Source: Acidimicrobiia bacterium
GTDB lineage: Bacteria; Actinomycetota; Acidimicrobiia; Spongiisociales; ZC4RG35
Assembly (NCBI GenBank): GCA_029865445.1
Contig: JAOUGY010000143.1
Coordinates: 1 to 9,238, forward strand
Length of the DNA: 9,238 bases
Reading direction: 5' to 3'
Numbering within the stretch: the stretch's first letter is position 1; each line of letters starts with the position of its first letter. A program made the position numbers and the translations under genes. The notes under the pieces are model-generated. The model searched no databases. It had not been told where the DNA came from and saw nothing but the letters and a program-made list of their open reading frames with translations. Shown one piece after another: positions 1 through 5,864 of the stretch.

Positions 1-1
1 C

Positions 2-601
2 GAACTCCGCTGGTTGTGGCGCGCTCGCAAGTCGGAGTTCAATCTGTGCGTGTTCGCAATCGCCGGGGTCGTCGTCTTCGGTGTGCTCGAAGGAATCGTC
101 ATCGCCATCGCTCTCTCGCTCGGCAACTTCATCCGCCGGGCCTGGCGACCGCACGACGCGATCCTGGGGCGGCTACCCACACGAAAGGGTTATCACGACC
201 TCGGTCGCCACCCGGAAGGTTCGTCGGTGCCGGGACTGCTCATCTACCGCTTCGACGCCCCCCTCTTCTTCGCCAATGCCGAACACTTCGCCCGCCGGGT
301 GAAGAACACGATCGCCGATCGGGACGAGACGATCACGTGGGTGATCGTCGCGGCCGAACCGATCACCGACATCGACACCACAGGGGCGGAGGTTCTGGTG
401 GACCTGGTGGATGAACTCTCGGAACGCGGGACCCGTCTTGTGTTCGCCGAGCTCAAGGGACCGGTGAAGGACCGGCTCAACTCGTACGGCCTGAACGACC
501 TCGTCACCGAGGACCGGCTCTTCCCGACCCTCGGGACCGCCGTCGCAGGCTACGTACGGGCAACCGGAGTGACGTGGCACGACCCGGTCGAAGATCACTG
601 A
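2..601 (+). CDS. SulP-family anion transporter, C-terminal part with STAS domain (5' truncated)
   Basis: This is the last ~199 codons of a SulP (SLC26-type) inner-membrane anion transporter; the reading frame is open to the left edge, so the start lies outside the window. The visible part begins with the cytosolic end of one helix, then a very hydrophobic segment (FAIAGVVVFGVLEGIVIAIA) that fits the last transmembrane helix. A basic linker follows (RRAWRPHDAILGRLP), then GYHDLGRHPE and VPGLLIYRFDAPLFFANAEH, which are typical of the SulP-to-STAS junction. The STAS domain carries the conserved loop DIDTTGAEVL, the site where anti-sigma-antagonist relatives are phosphorylated. Known SulP members move sulfate, bicarbonate or other anions; the substrate cannot be read from this fragment because the transport core is missing. 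The stop (TGA, 599-601) is 50 bp before the dcd start on the same strand, so co-transcription is possible but there is no functional link. Confidence 0.9.
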   Translation, partial: ELRWLWRARKSEFNLCVFAIAGVVVFGVLEGIVIAIALSLGNFIRRAWRPHDAILGRLPTRKGYHDLGRHPEGSSVPGLLIYRFDAPLFFANAEHFARRVKNTIADRDETITWVIVAAEPITDIDTTGAEVLVDLVDELSERGTRLVFAELKGPVKDRLNSYGLNDLVTEDRLFPTLGTAVAGYVRATGVTWHDPVEDH

Positions 602-651
602 GCCACGGCACGGGGTTAGGATGCCCGCCGATCGACCTTTCGGAGCGTTTC

Positions 652-1218
652 GTGATCTTCTCGGATCGAAGCATCAAACAGGCCCTTGCAGAAGGCCGGA
701 TCGAGATCGACCCGCTGATCGACTCCAACATCCAGCCATCGAGCGTCGACCTGCGCGTCGACAACGCTTTCCGGGTGTTCGAGAACCACAAGTACCCACA
801 CATCGATCCCCGCGCCGCTCAGGAGGATCTCACGTCGCTGGTGGAGGTCGGCGACGACGACCCCTTCATCCTGCACCCGGGCGAGTTCGTTCTGGGCTCG
901 ACGTTCGAGCGTGTGCGTCTCGGCAACGACGTGGTGGCCCGCCTCGAAGGAAAATCCAGCCTCGGCCGCCTCGGGCTGCTGATCCACTCGACCGCCGGTT
1001 TCGTCGACCCCGGGTTTGACGGTTATCTGACGCTCGAGCTCTCGAACGTCGCCAACCTGCCCATTGCCATCTACGCCGGCATGAAGATCGGGCAGATCAG
1101 CTTCTACCAAATGACCACCGACGCCGACAATCCTTATGGATCCGACGTCGCCGGTTCCCGGTATCAGGGACAGCGGGGACCAACGCCCAGTAGGGCGCAC
1201 ATCGACTTCTCCCGCTGA
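652..1218 (+). CDS. dcd: dCTP deaminase, probably bifunctional dUMP-forming type
   Basis: Deaminates dCTP in the cytosol; the bifunctional type also hydrolyses the product to dUMP and pyrophosphate, feeding thymidylate synthesis and keeping dUTP low. The GTG at 652 was chosen because GGAG (642-645) lies 6 nt upstream and the protein then starts MIFSDRSIKQALAEGRI, matching the family N-terminus. The frame is open further upstream to 574, but that overlaps the transporter. Length is 188 aa, close to the usual ~190. Visible motifs: QPSSVDLRVD (28-37), LEGKSSLGRLGLL (98-110), HSTAGFVDPGFDG (112-124), LELSNVANLP (128-137, with E129 the likely catalytic glutamate) and the C-terminal lid NPYG...GSRYQGQRGPTPSR (160-181). 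From memory these match Mycobacterium tuberculosis Dcd, which is bifunctional, much better than the monofunctional E. coli enzyme. Bifunctionality is therefore inferred. No separate dut gene is visible here. Confidence 0.96.
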   Translation: MIFSDRSIKQALAEGRIEIDPLIDSNIQPSSVDLRVDNAFRVFENHKYPHIDPRAAQEDLTSLVEVGDDDPFILHPGEFVLGSTFERVRLGNDVVARLEGKSSLGRLGLLIHSTAGFVDPGFDGYLTLELSNVANLPIAIYAGMKIGQISFYQMTTDADNPYGSDVAGSRYQGQRGPTPSRAHIDFSR

Positions 1219-1297
1219 CCTCTTTTTTCCACAGGATCGCTTTAGTTTCCCGGGTGTCGTGCCGATGAGAGAGGTAACAACCCAAAGAGTGCACCAC

Positions 1298-1360
1298 CCA
1301 CCGTACCCTCTCCTCGGAGTCCCCCCCTTCCTCCGAATCTCTCTCTCCCCGCACGGTGGG
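1298..1360. repeat. Nested inverted repeats in the convergent gap
   Basis: CCACCGT (1298-1304, 8 bp counting C1297) pairs exactly with ACGGTGG(G) at 1353-1360. Inside it TCGGAG (1314-1319) pairs with CTCCGA (1331-1336), separated by a C-rich loop. The gap 1219-1400 between dcd and the leftward gene has no credible ORF of its own. The arms could form a two-level stem in either transcript, as a 3'-end structure. Function is unproven. Confidence 0.4.
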
Positions 1361-1369
1361 CGGTACACA

Positions 1370-1397
1370 GAACGAGCGGCCTTCGGGTCGCTCGTTC
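1370..1397 (-). terminator. Hairpin terminator candidate for the leftward WXG pair
   Basis: A 12-bp stem (GAACGAGCGGCC / GGTCGCTCGTTC, one G-T wobble) closes on a 4-nt loop and lies 3 bp past the leftward stop codon at 1401-1403. There is no T-run on either side, so it is a tail-less hairpin of the sort often seen in high-GC actinobacteria. It could also stop read-through from dcd in the opposite direction. Confidence 0.6.
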
Positions 1398-1400
1398 GCG

Positions 1401-2123
1401 TCAGAGGTCCAGGTCTTCCATCTGCCACACCTCGGCCAACCAGCCGAGTGCCTTGTCGAACTCCGGAATCTCCACCCGCTGTAGACGGACCCACTCCTTG
1501 AGGTCGAGCCACAACGCCGGGTCTTCCTGCAAGGCGTCGAGCGGCAGCAACACCCGGTCCACCGGTATCCGCGTGCCCCCGATCGTCTCATAGGCGACCC
1601 GGGTGAAGACGTGGTCCGGGGCCGGCACCACGCCTGCGTTCACCATCCCCTCGATGAGCGCTAGCGCAGACCGCAGCCTCATGTCCTTGCCGAAGTCCCG
1701 ATTGTCGAGCGCCACCGAGACGTCTGATGGAACCGACCCGAATCGATCCTTGGCGGCGTCGGTGAACAGCCCCACCATCTCGCCGTACCCGTTGGCCAGG
1801 ATGCGGGCACCGAGGCCGGCGCCGAACGAAGGCGCAGGCACCAGCCCCGTGACGATGTCGAAGATGCGGCGGGCATCATCCACGGCCTTCTGCCGGGCGG
1901 CCTGATCGGCGAAGGCGGCAAGGTCGTGGCCATTGATCCACAGCTGGTCGAAGGCTCCCATCTCGAAGACCCAGCTGCTGCTACCGGCGGCGAGCCCTGC
2001 CTCCATCGCCGCCTTCTGGTGGGCGCCCACTCCCCAGCAGAAAGACCTGGCGTGCTTCCGCCGATGGCAGGATGCGCGCGAACAACGCCTCCAGCTGCGC
2101 CGACGACAACCACAGATTGCCAC
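1401..2123 (-). pseudogene. C-terminal fragment of the broken WXG-domain protein
   Basis: Only the part after ~2035 is real coding sequence (GVGAHQKAAMEAGLAAGSSS onward, ~210 aa). The first ~30 codons from 2123 (MAICGCRRRSWRRCSRASCH) are a shadow of the other frame. The real part is well-behaved: VTGLVPAPSFGAGLGARILA gives a glycine-rich hydrophobic stretch, followed by amphipathic helices, and the end is acidic (AEVWQMEDLDL). No toxin, nuclease or catalytic motif is recognisable. The stop at 1401-1403 is followed at once by the strong hairpin 1370-1397, as expected for the true gene end. Confidence 0.6.
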
Positions 2124-2406
2124 TCGTCACCTTCCCCGAGTACCCGTCCTCGGCGCCGTAGTCGAGACCCGGCAGATCGGCGTCGGCAGACATGTGGAGA
2201 TCGGCCATGAAGTGCTGCGAAGCGAGGGTCGACGTGAGGAGGACGAGGTCTTCGCTCGCTTCTCCGGCGATCACGGCATCGATGATCCGCTCCATCTCAC
2301 GGGCTGCTCCCGCGCGGTCGCCGGTGGCAAGTCGCTGTTCCACGACGACAAAGAGAACGGCGGCAACGGAGTGGTCGCCCCGCTCCAGCAAGGCGTCGAT
2401 CAGCAA
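1981..2406 (-). pseudogene. Middle fragment of the broken WXG-domain protein
   Basis: This segment is in the second frame. The protein-like part starts further right, near 2447 (VAAAHAVTLRSDRGLLIDALLERGDHS), joining directly to the end of the N-terminal fragment. The TTG at 2404-2406 is only the first available start and has no convincing ribosome binding site. It contains helical sequence (FVVVEQRLATGDRAGAAREM) and ends sensibly at QVFLLG (~2035); the last ~15 codons (SGRPPEGGDGGRARRR) are out of frame. It is not an independent gene in my reading. Confidence 0.6.
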
Positions 2407-2444
2407 TCCGCGGTCAGACCGGAGCGTGACGGCGTGCGCGGCCG

Positions 2445-3662
2445 CTACCGGTCGAGTGTCAGAGCTGCCAGAGCGACATCCGAGGGCCGAGAAGACCAGT
2501 CGAAACCCTCACCGAAGAGTTGATGCCCCATCGACAGTCCAAAGTGCTCCGACAGGCGATCGTCCGGGTCGATGAGAGCGGCAGCGGCCGAGGCTGGCGA
2601 CCTGGCTGTCCAGGCCGCCCGACGCCAGGAGAGCCGCCACGGTGAACGGGAAACCGGTGGCGAGAAGAGCCTCGAGCGACGCATGGTCGACGGCCGACCC
2701 TCTCCGAGTGGAACGACCGCGTTCGTGAACATGTCGACGGGAGGCCACAGCTCGGCTCCCAAGCCACGCCCTCTGAGGTCGGCGTGTGTCCGGAGTGCGT
2801 TGACGAGTGCGTGGACACCAGCGGTGCCCAGCCCCAGGGCCAGTTTCTGCGCGTAGATGGGATCCTCCGACGCCGCCAGCGCAGCCTGTTCGAGCAGACC
2901 GACCAACGCCATGTAGTCCTCGACATCTTCCCGATCGACGAGCCCCAAGAGAGCCGCGGCATCGTCGAGGCCCGATCGCGCGACCGCGGCGAGTGCCGCT
3001 CGAGGTCCGGTGGTTGAGAACGAGGCGCGCCGACGCACGATCCCGGGCACGAAGATCTCGGTGGCGGCCAGCCTCGCCGCCACGAACCGGTCGAGATCCC
3101 TGACCTCGGCCACCAGCGAGGAGGCCTCCCTCCGCCCGAGTTCGAGCTCTGACTCGTAGATCCGTTGCGAGGTTCGCGAGCGAGCCCGTGACTCCCAGGC
3201 TCGATTCCGAGCCCGGTCCGCGGCCGACACCAACTCCACGTCACCAGGGCTGGTGGCCGCCGCTTCGGCTGCGCTACGCGCCGCGGCCGCATCGTGTGCG
3301 GCACGCGCCGAGTCTCGGTCGGCCCCCTCGGCGAGGAAGACCAGCTGACTCGCGCTCTCGACGATTCGGGCCTGCGAACCTTCGAGCAAGCCGGCGAGGT
3401 CGCGTAGAGACCTTCCGATCTCCACGAGGGTCTCCGACATGGCGTCACCCAGACGAAAGAGCAGATGACGACGTTCGGCGAAGGCGTCGGCGGCCGGTCC
3501 GGTCCAGGAGAGGATGGACACCCTGTTCGTGGCCAAGGCCGTTCCGGCCACGGCCCCTGCCATCCGATCCGTGGCGTCGGCGGCGCCGGCCAGGCGCCGG
3601 GAGTCGCCATCGGGCCATTCGAGCGCCGCTCGGCGAACGGGCTCCGGGATCACGACAGCCAT
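2445..3662 (-). CDS. N-terminal fragment (405 aa) of the broken WXG-domain protein
   Basis: This is the stretch a ribosome could translate from the native start. The ATG at 3660-3662 overlaps the end of the 91-aa gene by 13 bp, with only a weak GCGGG ahead of it, so translational coupling is likely. Residues ~20-110 form the WXG-like unit (W53-T-G55, then PAADAFAERRH), followed by coiled-coil-like helices to ~210 (SAADRARNRAWESRARS, RIYESELELGRREASSLVAE). A second helical domain (AALAAVARSGLDDAAALLGLVD) follows. Residues ~322-359 (RPSTMRRSRLF...) look like an out-of-frame shadow: the alternative frame over 2590-2698 gives a far more protein-like sequence, with about 32 of 37 codons ending in G/C against about 30 of 40 here. 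The frame then returns (ALIDPDDRLSEHFG) and ends at TAG 2445-2447. It is probably non-functional or truncated if the sequence is correct. Confidence 0.6.
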   Translation of the reverse strand: MAVVIPEPVRRAALEWPDGDSRRLAGAADATDRMAGAVAGTALATNRVSILSWTGPAADAFAERRHLLFRLGDAMSETLVEIGRSLRDLAGLLEGSQARIVESASQLVFLAEGADRDSARAAHDAAAARSAAEAAATSPGDVELVSAADRARNRAWESRARSRTSQRIYESELELGRREASSLVAEVRDLDRFVAARLAATEIFVPGIVRRRASFSTTGPRAALAAVARSGLDDAAALLGLVDREDVEDYMALVGLLEQAALAASEDPIYAQKLALGLGTAGVHALVNALRTHADLRGRGLGAELWPPVDMFTNAVVPLGEGRPSTMRRSRLFSPPVSRSPWRLSWRRAAWTARSPASAAAALIDPDDRLSEHFGLSMGHQLFGEGFDWSSRPSDVALAALTLDR

Positions 3663-3925
3663 CCCGCGATGTGCCGCTCGCGCTCCGCGTACAGCTCACG
3701 AACGGCGTCGACCTTCTCCCCCACGGCGATGGTGACGGCGGCCAGTTCTGCCGTCCAACTCCGCCATCGCTCTTCGAACGTCGGGAATTCGGTCGCGACC
3801 GCGGCCGGCCCGGTGACGGTCACACCGCCGGAGTTCACCAACCATGAGCGCAACTCCTCGCCGGCGTCGATGATCCGCCGAGCGGCCAAGTCGAGGTCAT
3901 CGAGGACGATCCCCATTGATTCCAT
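3650..3925 (-). CDS. Small WXG100/EspC-like protein (91 aa)
   Basis: A 91-aa, all-helical protein whose size and layout fit the WXG100 superfamily, closest by eye to the ESX substrate type resembling EspC. It has an N-terminal helix (DDLDLAARRIIDAGEELRSW, 9-28), a Gly/Thr/Pro turn (NSGGVTVTGPAA, 31-42), then a second helix with the spaced aromatics F50 and W54 (FEERWRSWTAEL) running to KVDAVRELYAERERHIAG. There is no strict W-x-G and no signal peptide. The start at 3923-3925 is supported by AGGAGG (3935-3940), 9 nt upstream; a second ATG three codons on has worse spacing. It overlaps the downstream large WXG gene by 13 bp, so the two form an operon and may act as partners. Proteins of this kind are usually exported by type VII secretion, but no ESX core gene is in the window, so export is inferred. 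Confidence 0.7.
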   Translation of the reverse strand: MESMGIVLDDLDLAARRIIDAGEELRSWLVNSGGVTVTGPAAVATEFPTFEERWRSWTAELAAVTIAVGEKVDAVRELYAERERHIAGWLS

Positions 3926-3961
3926 GAGCTTCCACCTCCTTGGCGCCGACTGCTGTCAACA

Positions 3962-3989
3962 ATTGTAATACAACGTCAACATCGTGCAA
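3962..3989 (-). promoter_or_regulatory. Candidate promoter of the leftward WXG pair
   Basis: On the - strand TTGCAC (3984-3989) and TACAAT (3962-3967) are separated by 16 bp, about 22 bp ahead of the Shine-Dalgarno of the 91-aa gene. The stretch is conspicuously AT-rich for this window. An alternative -35-like TTGACG lies inside the spacer. Confidence 0.5.
3963..3973. promoter_or_regulatory. Palindromic operator candidate over the -10 box
   Basis: TTGTA-A-TACAA is an exact palindrome with a single central base and overlaps the proposed -10. It is flanked on the - strand by two direct TTGAC copies. The layout fits a repressor site, but no regulator gene is adjacent and the site is short enough to occur by chance. 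Confidence 0.35.
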
Positions 3990-4080
3990 CTGCGATCGAA
4001 TGGTGCCGATGTGAGCCGCGAAAACGCACCACGTACCTGGTTTCCGCGACCTCCCTGTGAGCCGCTACGGTTCGCTCCTT

Positions 4081-4111
4081 CCCCGGCGGCATTTCCCCGG
4101 GGCCGTTTTTT
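4081..4111 (+). terminator. Intrinsic terminator or attenuator ahead of dnaB
   Basis: CCCCGG (4081-4086) pairs with CCGGGG (4097-4102) around a 10-nt loop, and six T residues follow at 4106-4111. An alternative stem is CGGC (4087-4090) with GCCG (4102-4105). It ends 54 bp before the dnaB start. No + strand gene lies to its left in the gap, so it would stop either a short leader/small RNA or stray transcription. Confidence 0.5.
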
Positions 4112-4165
4112 GTGGGTGGGCTGTGGTATTGAACCCGCGGTGGTTGCCGCGATGGAGGAGCTGAC

Positions 4166-5512
4166 GTGACCTCGATTCAGGATCGACGCGATGAGCGCTC
4201 AGGGGCGAGGGTGCCTCCGCATTCACGCGAGTCCGAGGAGTCCGTGATCGGAGCGATCCTGCTGTCCTCCGACGCCGCCAACGAGGTGATGGACAAGCTC
4301 GAGCCCGAGGACTTCTACATCCCTTCCCATCAGGCGATGTTCCGGGCGATCCGCACCCTCTTCAACGGCAACCAGGCCATCGACGCCATCACGGTCGCCG
4401 AGGAACTGCGACGCACCGGTGAACTGGAGAGGGTCGGCGGCGTGCCTGCGATTACCCGGCTCCTCGACGTGGTGCCGTCGGCGGCCAACGTCGACTACTA
4501 CGCCGACGTCGTGGAAGAAACATCTCAGAGGCGGCATCTGATCAGCGCCGGGTCAACGATCACCGATCTGGCGCTCAGGCTCGACGACGAGATCCACACC
4601 GTGCTCGACCGCGCGGAGCAAACGGTTCTGGCGGTGGCCGGAAGGCGAGTTGGCGACTCGATGCAACCGATCGGTCCGTTGTTCTTCTCGACCCTCGAAG
4701 AGCTCGAGATGCTCGAGCAACGCGGATCCGACGTCACAGGGCTCTCCACCGGGTTTCGGGACCTCGACCGCAAACTGACCGGGTTGCACCCGGCCAACCT
4801 GGTGATCATCGCCGCCCGACCCGCCATGGGGAAGAGCGCTCTCACGATGAACATCGCCACCAACATCGCCATGCGTGGCTTGCCGGTCGCCATCTTCTCG
4901 CTCGAGATGTCGAAGGAAGAAGTCGCCCAGCGTATGTTGTGTTCGGTGGCCCGCATCGACTCCATGAAGGTACGCACGGGTCAAATCGGTGAGGCCTCCT
5001 GGCCGCGACTCACCGATGCGGCAGGCAAGCTGTACAACGCCCCCGTGTTCGTCGACGACTCGCCGGTGGTGACGGTGACCGACATCCGGGCCAAGTGCCG
5101 GCGGCTCAAGCGAATCCACGGCCTCGAGATGGTGGTCGTCGACTACCTCCAGCTCATGCAGGGAACATCGAAGGAGAGTCGCCAGCAGGAGATAGCGGAG
5201 ATCAGCCGGGCGCTGAAGAACCTCGCCCGAGAGCTGGAGCTTCCGATCATCGCCGTCTCCCAGCTCAACCGAAACCTCGAACAGCGCGAAGACAAGCGGC
5301 CGCGGCTCGGCGACCTTCGTGAATCCGGGTCACTCGAACAGGACGCCGACATCGTGATGTTCATCTACCGCGACGAGTACTACAACGAAAGCACCGATCG
5401 CAAGGGTGTGGCAGAGGTCATGGTCGCCAAGCATCGCGCCGGCTCCACCGGCATCGTCGAGATGACCTTCATGCCCGAATACACGAAATTCTCCGACCTC
5501 GGCCGCGACTGA
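4166..5512 (+). CDS. dnaB: Replicative DNA helicase DnaB
   Basis: The hexameric 5'-3' helicase that unwinds DNA at the replication fork. The GTG at 4166 is preceded by GGAGGAG (4154-4160) with 5 nt spacing. The 448-aa length is normal. Residues ~15-120 are the N-terminal collar domain, starting PPHSRESEESVIGAILLSSD. A linker of ~120-185 follows, then the RecA-like ATPase core: Walker A ARPAMGKSA (217-225, K223), SLEMSKEEVAQRM (245-257), Walker B VVVDYLQL (323-330, D326), the Q-containing switch VSQLNR (364-369), DLRESGSLEQDAD (383-395), and AKHRAGSTG (421-429), whose R424 is the likely arginine finger. No intein interrupts it, although mycobacterial dnaB genes often carry one. It lies convergent to the rpsF-ssb-rpsR-rplI operon instead of following it. 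Its own promoter is not obvious; the hairpin and T-run at 4081-4111 sit just upstream. Confidence 0.98.
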   Translation: MTSIQDRRDERSGARVPPHSRESEESVIGAILLSSDAANEVMDKLEPEDFYIPSHQAMFRAIRTLFNGNQAIDAITVAEELRRTGELERVGGVPAITRLLDVVPSAANVDYYADVVEETSQRRHLISAGSTITDLALRLDDEIHTVLDRAEQTVLAVAGRRVGDSMQPIGPLFFSTLEELEMLEQRGSDVTGLSTGFRDLDRKLTGLHPANLVIIAARPAMGKSALTMNIATNIAMRGLPVAIFSLEMSKEEVAQRMLCSVARIDSMKVRTGQIGEASWPRLTDAAGKLYNAPVFVDDSPVVTVTDIRAKCRRLKRIHGLEMVVVDYLQLMQGTSKESRQQEIAEISRALKNLARELELPIIAVSQLNRNLEQREDKRPRLGDLRESGSLEQDADIVMFIYRDEYYNESTDRKGVAEVMVAKHRAGSTGIVEMTFMPEYTKFSDLGRD

Positions 5513-5513
5513 G

Positions 5514-5575
5514 GCGACAAGCGACAAGCGACAAGCGACAAGCAACAAGCAACAAGCAACAAGCAACAAGCAACA
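5514..5575. repeat. 7-bp tandem repeat array (GCGACAA x4, GCAACAA x4, partial unit)
   Basis: It starts 2 bp past the dnaB stop. Four perfect GCGACAA units (5514-5541) switch to four perfect GCAACAA units (5542-5569) and a partial GCAACA. The block pattern shows local expansion by slippage from two sequence variants. It has no coding role; reverse-strand frames across it give an artificial Leu/Val/Ala/Cys-rich sequence. Confidence 0.9.
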
Positions 5576-5580
5576 GGGAC

Positions 5581-5730
5581 ATCCCCCCTCCCGGCTCCGC
5601 CGGCACACGCCCCGCTGGGGAGAGAAAGCCAGGAGGGGAGGCGAGGAGGCGAGGAGGCGAGGAGGCGAGGGGCCAGTCACCAGTACCGAGTACCAAGTAC
5701 TGAGTACGGCCCGAGCGAAGCGAGGGCCAA
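5581..5730. repeat. Composite intergenic repeat, copy 1 (150 bp)
   Basis: The modules, in order, are as follows. A 12-bp inverted repeat with one mismatch comes first, CCCCTCCCGGCT (5585-5596) against AGCCAGGAGGGG (5627-5638). It is followed by an 8-bp tandem GCGAGGAG, four units (5641-5672, the last ending GGGG). GGCCAGTCACC comes next, then a 7-bp array AGTACNN, four units (5682-5707). The copy ends with GGCCC...GGGCC flanking GAGCGAAGCGA (5708-5728). No ORF in it looks like protein. Confidence 0.85.
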
Positions 5731-5864
5731 ATCCCCCCTCCCGGCTCCGCCGGACTCCCCGGCCGGGGAGAGAAAGCCAGGAGGGGCGGCGAGGAGGCGA
5801 GGAGGCGAGGGGCCAGTCACCAGTACCGAGTACTGAGTACGGCCCGAGCGAAGCGAGGGCCCAA
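5731..5864. repeat. Composite intergenic repeat, copy 2 (134 bp)
   Basis: A direct tandem copy of the previous unit with the same module order: arms CCCCTCCCGGCT (5735-5746) and AGCCAGGAGGGG (5775-5786), with the exact palindrome CCCCGGCCGGGG (5757-5768) between them. It has three GCGAGGAG-type units instead of four, three AGTACNN units instead of four, and the same GGCCC/GGGCC element (5841-5861). One fewer 8-mer and one fewer 7-mer explain most of the length difference, as in VNTR loci. Confidence 0.85.

Larger units (their letters stand above)
1401..3662 (-). pseudogene. Large WXG-domain protein gene broken by four frameshifts
   Basis: Read right to left, one continuous protein of about 753 aa can be followed by switching four times between just two frames. 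The switches fall near 2698-2700 (a G missing on the coding strand), ~2588 (one extra base), ~2448 (one base missing) and 2032-2035 (an extra G). The pairs compensate, and the final frame equals the start frame. Joined segments read smoothly: PLGEG+SAVDHASLEALL, VASLG+AALIDPDDRL, LTLDR+VAAAHAVTLRS, QVFLLG+VGAHQKAAMEAG. The N-terminal ~130 residues carry a WXG-type hairpin (SWTGPAADAF, W53-G55) and long Ala/Arg-rich helices, as in type VII secretion-associated proteins. The middle and C-terminal parts are alpha-helical and I do not recognise them with confidence; they faintly recall large actinobacterial WXG-linked proteins. As written, translation stops at 2445 after 405 aa. True decay and assembly error cannot be separated from sequence alone. 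Confidence 0.7.

Noticed and set aside
1223..1228. T6 run just after the dcd stop as an intrinsic terminator
   Set aside because: The nearest stem (CGCCC/GGGCG, ~1184-1197) lies about 25 nt upstream of the run; no hairpin sits directly before the T residues.
616..1512. 298-aa reverse-strand open frame opposite dcd
   Set aside because: It is antisense to a well-conserved gene, and its sequence has the Arg/Gly/Val-rich look of a shadow frame.
3188..3847. 219-aa forward open frame opposite the WXG genes
   Set aside because: Extremely Arg/Pro-rich with no recognisable motif; an artefact of high-GC codon use on the other strand.
3984..4169. 61-aa forward frame ahead of dnaB as a leader peptide
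   Set aside because: No ribosome binding site, no codon run suggesting attenuation, and it overlaps the dnaB start in another frame.
4166..5512. Intein in dnaB
   Set aside because: The 448-aa protein is continuous through Walker A, Walker B and the C-terminal motifs, with no insertion.
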